This document shows positions 1 through 6,030 of a DNA stretch of 8,333 nucleotides, piece by piece (the stretch's first letter is position 1; the number at the start of each line of letters is the position of its first letter). The notes beneath the pieces were generated by a model. That model was not told where the DNA came from. It did no database searches and worked only from the letters and a program-made list of their open reading frames with translations. The stretch is from Holophagaceae bacterium UBA706 (GTDB taxonomy: Bacteria > Acidobacteriota > Holophagae > Holophagales > Holophagaceae). The translations under genes and the position numbers were made by a program. The stretch is taken from assembly GCA_002298155.1 (NCBI GenBank), contig DBME01000103.1:1835-10167 (forward strand), given 5' to 3'.

Positions 1-2
1 AC

Positions 3-713
3 CTGGAGGAGCCCGCCGAACTGCCTCCGCCGCCGCCGGAGCCGGAAGTGCCGGCGGGATCCCCGGCGCGCTGGGTCCTCCTGGCGCTCCTGCTGGTCGT
101 TTGTATCGTCGCCGGCTTCCTCTGGATGCGCCGCCGCCGCCACGCCCCCAAGCCCGCCCCCGGTGCGGCCCAGCCCGTGAAGGTGGAGCCCAAGGTGGCG
201 CCCGAGCCCCCCAAGCCCCAGCCCGAACCGGCCAATGCCTTCGCCGTGCCGCCCCCCGCCGAGCCCGCCAAGACCGAGCCGCCCAAACCCGAACCCACCA
301 AGCCCGAGCCCGTCAAAGTCGAGCCCCCCAAGCCCGCCCCCAAGCCCATCGGCGCCTCCATCAACGAACGCCTGGAGGCCCTGCGCCGCGGGGACCTCAC
401 CAAGGCCGTGGCCCAGGGCGCCCAGCGCGTGAAGGACGCCCCCGCCGGCCACTGGGCGCTGCGCCTGGAAATCGCCTGCCAGGGCGACACCATCCGGCGC
501 GTGGCTGAACTCTTCAAGGACGAGAAGCCCGACCTGTTCCTCCTGCCCATGACCATGCGGGACGGGAGGGTCTGCTACCAGGTGCTCTACGGTGACTTCG
601 CCAGCAAGGATGCCGCCGAGAAGGGGACCAAGCGGTTGCCTCCCTCGTTCCTGGCCGAAAAGAACCATCCGAAGCCTTTCAAGTTCACGGAAATCCCTGA
701 AGAGCAGAAATAA
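3..713 (+). CDS. SPOR-like domain membrane protein with Pro-rich linker (5' end probably outside window)
   Basis: The frame is open from the left edge to a TAA at 711-713, so the gene probably begins upstream. Its first visible residues are acidic and Pro-rich. A GTG at 48 with GGAG six bases before it is an alternative start and would give 221 aa. Numbered from that GTG, residues 9-27 form one membrane segment followed by four Arg. Residues 33-100 are a low-complexity linker of KPEP, VKVEP and PPKP units. Residues about 103-130 look helical. Residues about 134-200 resemble a SPOR domain: an aromatic/hydrophobic strand start (HWALRLEIAC), a helix, then CYQVLYGDFASKDAAEKG, the usual second strand and helix. 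SPOR domains bind denuded septal peptidoglycan, which fits the RlpA-like gene downstream. The SPOR call rests on pattern only. The Arg cluster after the membrane segment is odd for a periplasmic C-terminus. Confidence 0.6.
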   Translation: MEEPAELPPPPPEPEVPAGSPARWVLLALLLVVCIVAGFLWMRRRRHAPKPAPGAAQPVKVEPKVAPEPPKPQPEPANAFAVPPPAEPAKTEPPKPEPTKPEPVKVEPPKPAPKPIGASINERLEALRRGDLTKAVAQGAQRVKDAPAGHWALRLEIACQGDTIRRVAELFKDEKPDLFLLPMTMRDGRVCYQVLYGDFASKDAAEKGTKRLPPSFLAEKNHPKPFKFTEIPEEQK

Positions 714-731
714 ATTACTCCATTATATAAT

Positions 732-802
732 TTGACATACTGCAATAAGGCCAGGAATTTGTAAAATTTATATGCTAGTTGGCTGGATGTCAATTTACAA
801 AT
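732..802. repeat. Interleaved inverted repeats in the AT-rich gap 714-865
   Basis: The gap between the SPOR-like gene and rlpA is markedly AT-rich compared with its surroundings. It holds two inverted repeats: TTGACAT (732-738) with ATGTCAA (787-793), and ATTTGTAAA (757-765) with TTTACAAAT (794-802). The two right arms are contiguous while the left arms are apart, so the pairs cannot both form as simple nested hairpins. They could be protein-binding half-sites, alternative RNA structures, or chance in AT-rich DNA. A TATAAT at 726-731 has no credible -35 element upstream. Confidence 0.3.
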
Positions 803-821
803 GAGGGGAAATGGTTAAAAT
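794..821 (+). promoter_or_regulatory. Candidate sigma70-type promoter for rlpA-ispD
   Basis: TTTACA (794-799) and TAAAAT (816-821) are separated by 16 bases, each one mismatch from consensus. Transcription would start near 828, leaving a leader of about 38 bases before the ATG at 866. The -35 element lies inside the right arm of an inverted repeat, which would suit an operator. Base composition makes chance matches likely here. Confidence 0.35.
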
Positions 822-865
822 GGATTTTCGGGTAGCTGACATACCCAAGATCTTTCCGGAGAACC

Positions 866-1723
866 ATGGACCTCAACGTGCTTTCCACGCAGAACTGGAG
901 CAGGCATTTCAGCATCTGGATCGAAGACATCCAGGTCGTGTGCCACCCCGTCGTGGAGGCGCCATCGGTGATCCAGCTGAGTCTCCTGCGCAAGGTCAGG
1001 ACCCTGAGCCGCTACACCGCCCTTGTCGTGGTGGCGCTCTTCTCGCTGCATTGCACCAAGCCCCAGGCCACTCCCGTGGTCCCCGCCGCCGAAAAGGCCG
1101 CGCCCGCCGAGGCCCGCACCGAAAAGGAAGGCGCCGTCTACCGTGAGAGCGGATCGGCCAGCTGGTACGGACGAGCGGACGGCTTCGCCGGACGACGCAC
1201 CGCCAGCGGCGAAGTGTTCGATCCTTCCGCCTTCACCTGCGCCCACCGCACCCTCCCCTTCGGCACCACCCTCGTCGTGCGGAACCTGGATACGGGCAAG
1301 GAAACCACCGTCCGTGTGAACGACCGCGGTCCCTTCATCAAGGGACGCATGCTGGATGTGTCCGAGGAGGCCGCCAAGGCCCTGGGCATGATCGGGGCCG
1401 GGAAGGCCAAGGTGACCATCCGCTCCGTGGATATCAAGGGCACCGACGCCCCGCTGGATCCCGCCCTCGCCAAGGGCAACCCCTTCACCATCCAGGTGGC
1501 GGCCCTGGCGGACCCCGCCAACATCACCCGGCTCACCGCGGAGCTTCAGGCGGTGGTCGGCCCGGTCAACCTCCAGGAGACCCAGACCAAGGACGGCGTC
1601 ACCATCAAGCGCGTCCGTGTGGGCAGCTACGAGAACATGGAGCAGGCGGTCGCAGCCGCCGAAGCGATCAGCCAGCGTTTCAAGGGCCGGGGTCTCGAGC
1701 CCTTCATCACCCGTGAGTACTGA
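866..1723 (+). CDS. rlpA: RlpA-family septal lytic transglycosylase with SPOR domain
   Basis: RlpA proteins cleave glycan strands lacking stem peptides, at the septum, and are usually outer-membrane lipoproteins. In the 285 aa form, residues 51-61 are the hydrophobic core of an export signal. A linker follows, then the double-psi beta-barrel at about 96-186 (GSASWYG, TASGEVFD, AHRTLPFGT, VNDRGPF). Glu116, His127 and Asp153 match the residues reported as essential in Pseudomonas RlpA. Residues about 205-283 form a C-terminal SPOR domain. The start is uncertain. ATG 866 has GGAGA four bases upstream, and the 34 codons that follow are almost all G/C-ending, so they look translated. GTG 968 has a better GGAGG eight bases upstream and gives a normal short signal peptide (251 aa). 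Cys63 is preceded by S-L-H, a poor lipobox, so lipidation is doubtful. ispD overlaps the 3' end. Confidence 0.85.
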   Translation: MDLNVLSTQNWSRHFSIWIEDIQVVCHPVVEAPSVIQLSLLRKVRTLSRYTALVVVALFSLHCTKPQATPVVPAAEKAAPAEARTEKEGAVYRESGSASWYGRADGFAGRRTASGEVFDPSAFTCAHRTLPFGTTLVVRNLDTGKETTVRVNDRGPFIKGRMLDVSEEAAKALGMIGAGKAKVTIRSVDIKGTDAPLDPALAKGNPFTIQVAALADPANITRLTAELQAVVGPVNLQETQTKDGVTIKRVRVGSYENMEQAVAAAEAISQRFKGRGLEPFITREY

Positions 1724-2423
1724 GCGCCCCTTCCTGGTGATCCCGGCGGGAGGGCAGGGCGCCCGAATGGGCGGCGGCATTCCCAAGCAGTTCCGCGACT
1801 GGGGCGGCGTGACCCTCCTGGAAGCCACCCTCCGCGCGTTTCTTTCCCCGGCCATGCCGGAACTGGCGGGCATCGCCCTGGCGGTCCCGGCGGACCGGGT
1901 GGACGAGGTGCGCGCCTGGCGTTTCCCCGTTCCCCTCTGGGTGGTGGCCGGCGGCGCCACCCGGCAGGAATCCGTGGCCTTGGCCCTGGCCGCCCTGCCG
2001 GAGGAACCGTCCGCGCCCGTCATGATCCACGACGGGGTGCGTCCCTTCCCCCCCGCGGGTCCCATCCGGGAAGCCCTGGACGCCCTGGCCTCCTGGGACG
2101 GCGCCGTGCTGGGCGAGCCTTCCACCGACACCCTCAAGCGGGTGGACCCCCAGGGCCGGGTCCTGGGCACCGAACCCCGGGAGGGGATCTTCCGGGCGCA
2201 GACGCCCCAGGTGGCCACGCTGGGCCTCTGGCGCAAAGCCTTTCTCTGGGCCCGGGACGCCGGCTTCGCCGCCACGGACGACGTCTCCCTGCTGGAGGCC
2301 ATGGGCCTCCGGGTGAAGCTGGTCCTGTCACCGGCGGCCAACCTCAAGCTCACGACCCCCGAAGACTGGTCCCGGTGGCATCCGGACACCACAGGGTGTG
2401 GTGGATCGAGCCACAGGTCCTGA
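1713..2423 (+). CDS. ispD: 2-C-methyl-D-erythritol 4-phosphate cytidylyltransferase
   Basis: IspD joins CTP and MEP to make CDP-methylerythritol in the MEP isoprenoid pathway, in the cytosol. The 236 aa length is normal. The family motifs appear in order: PAGGQGARMGGGIPKQF (11-27, CTP-binding loop with Arg18 and Lys25), VAGGATRQESV (78-88), IHDGVRPF (105-112, metal-binding Asp107), STDTLKRVD (137-145), AQTPQ (162-166), TDDVSLLEAMG (188-198) and NLKLTTPEDW (210-219, Lys212). The start is GTG 1713, inside the rlpA reading frame, giving an 11-base overlap. The frame is open further upstream but has no family sequence there, and any later start would cut into the CTP loop. The overlap implies cotranscription and probably coupled translation with rlpA. 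No IspF domain is fused and no ispF gene follows. Confidence 0.95.
   Translation: MSTERPFLVIPAGGQGARMGGGIPKQFRDWGGVTLLEATLRAFLSPAMPELAGIALAVPADRVDEVRAWRFPVPLWVVAGGATRQESVALALAALPEEPSAPVMIHDGVRPFPPAGPIREALDALASWDGAVLGEPSTDTLKRVDPQGRVLGTEPREGIFRAQTPQVATLGLWRKAFLWARDAGFAATDDVSLLEAMGLRVKLVLSPAANLKLTTPEDWSRWHPDTTGCGGSSHRS
2387..2403 (+). other. Short perfect hairpin at the 3' end of ispD
   Basis: CACCACA (2387-2393) and TGTGGTG (2397-2403) form a 7-bp stem around GGG, inside the last codons of ispD. No T-run follows, so it is not a standard intrinsic terminator. It may protect the 3' end of the rlpA-ispD message or have no role. Confidence 0.25.
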
Positions 2424-2437
2424 ACGTCCAAATGGGC

Positions 2438-2466
2438 TTAAGTCTATCTTTTACATGATTTAATAT
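2438..2466 (+). promoter_or_regulatory. Weak promoter candidate for lpxC
   Basis: The 80-base gap between ispD and lpxC is AT-rich. TAATAT at 2461-2466 is a good -10 element. Seventeen bases upstream is TTAAGT (2438-2443), only a 3/6 match to the -35 consensus. A TTTACA at 2450-2455 is a better hexamer but has no -10 at the right distance. The predicted start near 2473 would leave about 30 bases of leader. The lpxC ribosome-binding site is GAGGA at 2495-2499. Confidence 0.3.
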
Positions 2467-2503
2467 TGGGCATGGTTCTTGCTGATTCTCCGTCGAGGAA
2501 GTT

Positions 2504-3424
2504 ATGCACCGGAACCGTCACGCCCAGACCCTGAGCAAGCCCGCGACACTGTCGGGCCGGGGCCTGCACGGGAACCTCCCCTGCACCGTGGTCCTCCGTC
2601 CTGCCGAACGGGCTAGCGGCATCACCTTCCTGCACACCCCCACCGGCATCGAGATCCCCGCCGCCTCCGAGTTCGTGGGCGACTGCAGCCTGGCCACCTC
2701 CCTCACCAAGGACGGCGTGCGGCTCCAGACCGTCGAGCACCTGCTGTCGGCCCTCATGGGCCTGGGCATCGACCACCTGACCATCGAAGTGGACGGGGAG
2801 GAGCTCCCCATCCTGGACGGAAGCGCCGAACCCTGGGTGCGCCTCATCCTGGAAGCCGGCATCCGGCCCATGGCCATCTGGCCCCATTACATGCGGATCC
2901 TCAAGCCGGTGGAAGTGCGCCGGGGCGACAAGTGGATGCGCGTCTCCCCCTGGAACGGCCTCCGCCTGGCCTACACCATCGTCTACGACAACCCCTTCAT
3001 CGGGCGGCAGACCCGCGAGATGACCCTGACCACGGAGAAGTACACCCGCGAGCTGGGCCTCGCCCGCACCTTCTGCCTGGAAAGCGACATCGAATTCATG
3101 CGCTCCCGCGGCCTGGCCAAGGGCGGCAGCCTCGACAACGCCGTGGTGTTCGGGGCCAACGGCCCCCTGAACGAGTCCCTGCGCTACGAGGACGAGGCCG
3201 TGCGCCACAAGATGATGGACCTGGTCGGCGACCTGGCCCTCCTGGGCGCGTCCCTGGAAGGCTTCGTGGAAGCCCACTGCGCCGGTCACGCGCTGCATGT
3301 GGAACTGGCCAAGGCGATCCTCGCGGATCCCACCGCCTGGACCTGGGCTGAATCCGAGATCGGCGCCCGGCCCCGGAAGCTTTTTCCCCAGGGTCTGCCC
3401 GCCGCCCACCCGATTCCCGCCTGA
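2504..3424 (+). CDS. lpxC: UDP-3-O-acyl-N-acetylglucosamine deacetylase
   Basis: LpxC is the zinc-dependent deacetylase that commits UDP-3-O-acyl-GlcNAc to lipid A synthesis, so the organism very likely makes lipopolysaccharide. The 306 aa length is typical. The N-terminus shows the family opening (TLSGRGLHG). TVEHLLSAL places the catalytic Glu78 and zinc ligand His79 at the same numbers as in E. coli. ILDGSAEP (103-110) is the conserved turn of domain 1. ARTFCLESDIEF (187-198) carries the conserved Thr189. VRHKMMDLVGD supplies zinc ligands His235 and Asp239 with Lys236 and Asp243, and the CAGHALH segment (259-265) supplies the general-acid His262. The start at ATG 2504 is set by GAGGA a few bases upstream and by family length. 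It probably has its own promoter, because an 80-base AT-rich gap separates it from ispD. Confidence 0.97.
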   Translation: MHRNRHAQTLSKPATLSGRGLHGNLPCTVVLRPAERASGITFLHTPTGIEIPAASEFVGDCSLATSLTKDGVRLQTVEHLLSALMGLGIDHLTIEVDGEELPILDGSAEPWVRLILEAGIRPMAIWPHYMRILKPVEVRRGDKWMRVSPWNGLRLAYTIVYDNPFIGRQTREMTLTTEKYTRELGLARTFCLESDIEFMRSRGLAKGGSLDNAVVFGANGPLNESLRYEDEAVRHKMMDLVGDLALLGASLEGFVEAHCAGHALHVELAKAILADPTAWTWAESEIGARPRKLFPQGLPAAHPIPA

Positions 3425-3487
3425 AAACCCGCGCCTCGGCCCACGTTCCTAGGCTAATCTAGAGACCTTGTGCCTCTGGGTGGATGA

Positions 3488-4759
3488 ATGGTCGGAAAGC
3501 TGGCTGCGGCGCGTCTGGGAGCTCCCGAGGGGGGGGTTCTGGGCGGTGCGTCCATCGACGCCTTCCTGACGTCCCTCCTGCGGGTGCGGCCCCCCGAGCG
3601 GGTGTGGCTGGCGGGTAGCCTCCAGGCGGACTGGGAAGCGAGCATCCGAGCCACCGGCGCCGAGTGCCGGATCCTGGTGCTGGAAGGACGCGACGCCTTC
3701 AGCACCCTCATGAACGCCGCCGGGGCCTGCGGGCCCGGCGAGCAGATCTGGCTGAACCTGGACCGGGTGCCGCCCCTGGACCACATGGACCTTTTGACCC
3801 TGGACGCCTTCCTGGCCTTCGCGGCCACGCGCGAGCACCCGCCCCTGGTGGTGCTGCTGCGGGACGACGTGCCGAGCCTCCCCCGCACGGAGCGCATGGC
3901 CGTGGACCGCCACGGGATGGTGCTCCTGCTCCGGGACGCCCCCGAGGGGGCCTACGCCCTGGGGCAGACGGACCTTCTGGCCGGGTTCGCGCGGGACGGC
4001 ATCGGGGGCGTGGCTCTGCCGGACACCTTCCGCAGGGCCGGCGCGCGTGAGCGCCACCTGCTGGCCCTGGACGTGGACGGCGTGCTCATCGATCCGGGAC
4101 GCTCCTTCCACGAGGCGGTGGCCGCGGCCCTGGCCGAACTGGCCCCCGACCTGCCCTGGGACGACGACCACTTCGCCGCCTTCAAGCGGGTTGGCGGCTT
4201 CAACAACGATTTCCGCCTCACCGCGGCGGCCCTGGCCCTGGCGGAGCAGGGCGGGCTGGACGGCCTCAAGCACGCCGAAGGCAAGGGCTTCCCCCACCTG
4301 GAACAGCGCATCGCGGAACTGGAGCCCCTGTGCCAGGCGGCGGTGCAGAAGCACTACGTGCGCACCCGGCGCCTGGAGCGGCCCCTGGTCAACCGCGAGG
4401 AACTGCGCACCTTCCCCGGGGAGGTGGCGATCTTCACGGGAAGGCCCCCGGACGAACTCACCCTCGCCTTCCAGGTGCTGGGTTTCCGCCTGCCGGCCCT
4501 GGCCGACAGCGCTCCGCACCTGCGCAAGCCCCGGTCCGAAGGCCTTCTGCAGCTGGCGGACGCCTTCCGGGCCAGCAAGGTGATCTTCGCCGGCGACACC
4601 TGCGACGACGCCGCGGCCTTGCGGGGCGCGCGCAAGCTCTGCCCGGACGTGGAATGGGTCTTCGCGGCGGTGGGGCCGGACCGCCAGTGGATCTCCGAGG
4701 AGGGCGACCTCCAGGTGCCCCGCCTGAAGGACCTCCTGCACCAGCTGGAGCGCCGATGA
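3488..4759 (+). CDS. Degenerate HisC-like domain fused to an intact HAD phosphatase
   Basis: The 423 aa protein has two parts. Residues about 5-168 follow the order of the HisC large domain: GGASID where HisC has GNGSDE, TGAECRILVLEGRDAFS at the 'GAE..EVPL..DF' strand, NLDRVPP at NPNNPTG, LVVLLRDD at 'LVVLDEAY', and LLLRDAPEGAYALG at 'VLRTFSKAFGLAG'. The PLP lysine position is Glu153 and the PLP-contacting Asn, Asp and Tyr are missing, so it cannot be an aminotransferase. Residues about 188-423 are a subfamily IA HAD hydrolase: DVDGVLID (Asp195, Asp197), KRVGGFNNDFRLT (233-245), FTGRP (Thr317), RKP (Lys347) and GDTCDD (369-374). All four catalytic motifs are intact. The HAD part resembles the 'HAD-SF-IA-hyp1' type, and a histidinol-phosphate-like substrate is possible but inferred. 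An in-frame stop at 3485-3487 makes ATG 3488 the first possible start. The gene lies 63 bases after lpxC and overlaps the next gene by ATGA. Confidence 0.75.
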   Translation: MVGKLAAARLGAPEGGVLGGASIDAFLTSLLRVRPPERVWLAGSLQADWEASIRATGAECRILVLEGRDAFSTLMNAAGACGPGEQIWLNLDRVPPLDHMDLLTLDAFLAFAATREHPPLVVLLRDDVPSLPRTERMAVDRHGMVLLLRDAPEGAYALGQTDLLAGFARDGIGGVALPDTFRRAGARERHLLALDVDGVLIDPGRSFHEAVAAALAELAPDLPWDDDHFAAFKRVGGFNNDFRLTAAALALAEQGGLDGLKHAEGKGFPHLEQRIAELEPLCQAAVQKHYVRTRRLERPLVNREELRTFPGEVAIFTGRPPDELTLAFQVLGFRLPALADSAPHLRKPRSEGLLQLADAFRASKVIFAGDTCDDAAALRGARKLCPDVEWVFAAVGPDRQWISEEGDLQVPRLKDLLHQLERR

Positions 4760-5388
4760 TCTCCCTCATCGAGCTGCCCGGCGAAAGCCTCCACACCCTG
4801 GAGGGCGCCCTGGACCACCTGGGCTTCGACCACCGGCGCGCCTCCGCGCCGGATGACGCCAGGGACGCCGGGCCCGTGGTCCTGCTGGGTTCCGGCTCCT
4901 TCGACGGCGTCAGCGCGGCCCTCAAGACCTCCGGCTGGTGGTATGACCTGCCCCAGATGGCCGCCGCGGGCCGGCCCGTGCTGGGCATCGGCCTGGGCCT
5001 CCACCTGCTGGCCGAAGGCAGCGAGGAATCCCCCCGGGGCACCGGCCTGGGTCTCATCCCCGGCATCGTGCGCAGCCTCGGCGACGCCGCGAAGGTGCCG
5101 CACAACGGCTGGACCCGCGTGCGCCGGCACCACCCCCATCCCCTCCTGCCCGACGTGCGGGACGCGTGGCTGTACTTCATGCACACCCACAGCCTGGAGC
5201 CCGGGAGCCGGACCCTCTACACCGCCGAGCACGGGCGCCCCTTCTCCGTGCTGGAGATGCGCGGGCAGGCCGCGGGCCTCCAGGCCCACCCGGAGAAATC
5301 CAGCTCCTTCGGCCTGGTCTTCCTGGAAAAGATCCTCGCGGCGCTGGGGGAGACCCCCCAGGCGCGGCCCGACGAGGGCAGCAACTGA
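4756..5388 (+). CDS. HisH-like glutamine amidotransferase homologue lacking the catalytic Cys (pseudoenzyme)
   Basis: This 210 aa protein aligns along its whole length with HisH, the glutaminase subunit of imidazole glycerol phosphate synthase. Recognisable blocks are VVLLGSGSFDG (41-51; family IPGVGxFG), PVLGIGLGLHLLAEGSEESP (74-93; family GVCLGMQLLFExSEE), GLGLIPG (97-103), VPHNGWTRV (114-122; family LPHMGWNEV), LYFMHTH (139-145) and GLQAHPEKSSSFG (174-186; family GFQFHPEKS). The nucleophile Cys is Gly79 (codon GGC at 4990-4992, one base from TGC). The oxyanion loop PGVG has become LGSG. His178, Glu180 and Lys181 remain, at the same numbers as in Thermotoga maritima HisH. Glutamine hydrolysis by the usual mechanism is therefore not expected, while fold and HisF contact look preserved. 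The start at ATG 4756 overlaps the previous stop as ATGA and has GGAG five bases upstream. The stop overlaps the next start as TGATG, so translation is probably coupled. Confidence 0.85.
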   Translation: MISLIELPGESLHTLEGALDHLGFDHRRASAPDDARDAGPVVLLGSGSFDGVSAALKTSGWWYDLPQMAAAGRPVLGIGLGLHLLAEGSEESPRGTGLGLIPGIVRSLGDAAKVPHNGWTRVRRHHPHPLLPDVRDAWLYFMHTHSLEPGSRTLYTAEHGRPFSVLEMRGQAAGLQAHPEKSSSFGLVFLEKILAALGETPQARPDEGSN

Positions 5389-6029
5389 TGGACGCGAAAC
5401 GGATGGTCCCGGTGCTGCACGTCCTGGAAGGGCGGGTGGTGGATCCCGTCGACGGGTCCGTGCTCGGCCTGCCCACCCTCTGGGCTCGGCGCCTGGAGAT
5501 GGAGGGCGCCGACGAGATCCTGTTCGTGGAGCGGGGCAGGGGCCGGCGCCTGCGCCAGGCCTGGCTCACCGAGACCGCCCGCACCGTCTTCATCCCCCTG
5601 GTCCTGGAAGCCCCCTTCGAGGACGAGGTCGAGGTGGCCGAGGCCCTGGCCGACGGAGCCGACAAGATCGTGATCCCCGTGGCCGATCTCCCGGGCTTCG
5701 TCTCGCCCCGCTACGGGCGCACCCGCATCGTCGCCGCGGTGGGTGCCGGGGGGGCGCCGGTGCACGGCTGGAACGAATTCCACCGGGGCGGCCTGGACGC
5801 CGCCCATGCGGGCGAACTGCTCCTGACGGCGGAAGGCGACGATGTGGGCGCCCTGTGTGCGCGGATCGCTCGGTTCTCCATTCCCCTTGTGCTCCGCTGC
5901 GCGGATCCCGTCCTGGCCGGGGAGGCGCTGGGGCATGGGGCCGACGGCATCGCTTTTCCGGCTGGGAGGCGCACGTCGGCCGCGTTCAAGGCTCTGCTGG
6001 GTTCCGGGAGCGTGCCGATCCGCAGGTAG
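5388..6029 (+). CDS. Short HisF-like barrel protein lacking catalytic residues (pseudoenzyme)
   Basis: The N-terminus (MDAKRMVPVLHVLEGRVV) matches HisF (MLAKRIIACLDVKDGRVV), and similarity continues through GADEILF (40-46), TVFIPL (66-71), GADKIVIP (90-97), RIVAAV (113-118), AGELLLTA (141-148) and GADGIAF (184-190). HisF normally cyclises PRFAR with ammonia from HisH. Here catalytic Asp11 is His11 and Asp130 is Gly119. The first phosphate site GGG is LEAP (72-75), the second (SGGAG) is RCADP (170-174), the KSGYD segment is absent, and the length is 213 aa against about 250. Arg5, Glu43, Lys93 and Glu143 correspond to the Thermotoga ammonia-gate residues Arg5, Glu46, Lys99 and Glu167. Asp92 corresponds to Asp98, which contacts HisH Lys181. 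The HisH-binding face thus looks conserved while the synthase site is gone. ATG 5388 has GAGGG nine bases upstream and shares one base with the preceding TGA. HisA is a weaker alternative parent. Confidence 0.8.
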   Translation: MDAKRMVPVLHVLEGRVVDPVDGSVLGLPTLWARRLEMEGADEILFVERGRGRRLRQAWLTETARTVFIPLVLEAPFEDEVEVAEALADGADKIVIPVADLPGFVSPRYGRTRIVAAVGAGGAPVHGWNEFHRGGLDAAHAGELLLTAEGDDVGALCARIARFSIPLVLRCADPVLAGEALGHGADGIAFPAGRRTSAAFKALLGSGSVPIRR

Positions 6030-6030
6030 C

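Noticed and set aside
732..760. TTGACA at 732-737 as the -35 of a plus-strand promoter
   Set aside because: At 16-18 bases downstream there is no acceptable -10 hexamer; the nearest good ones are at 24 bases or more.
811..1146. Small plus-strand ORF starting ATG 811 after an AGGGG
   Set aside because: Spacing to the purine site is too short, third positions are not G/C-rich, and it then runs out of frame through rlpA, which shows strong bias in its own frame.
815..2431. 538-codon open frame on the minus strand opposite rlpA and ispD
   Set aside because: It is antisense to two genes with clear family motifs and has no recognisable domain. Long antisense frames are expected with G/C-rich third positions.
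2444..3409. 321-codon minus-strand frame opposite lpxC
   Set aside because: Shadow of lpxC, whose zinc ligands and length are canonical.
3449..4741. 430-codon minus-strand frame opposite the HisC-like/HAD gene
   Set aside because: Antisense shadow: low-complexity Gly/Gln/Val-rich translation, no domain, and the plus strand carries intact HAD motifs.
4756..6029. Calling the pair a functional imidazole glycerol phosphate synthase (HisH-HisF)
   Set aside because: The nucleophile Cys, both catalytic Asp residues and both phosphate-binding loops are missing, so a plain hisH/hisF annotation would mislead.
3488..6029. Calling the three genes decayed pseudogenes
   Set aside because: There are no internal stops or frameshifts, coding bias matches the neighbours, start/stop overlaps are exact, and interface and HAD catalytic residues are retained.
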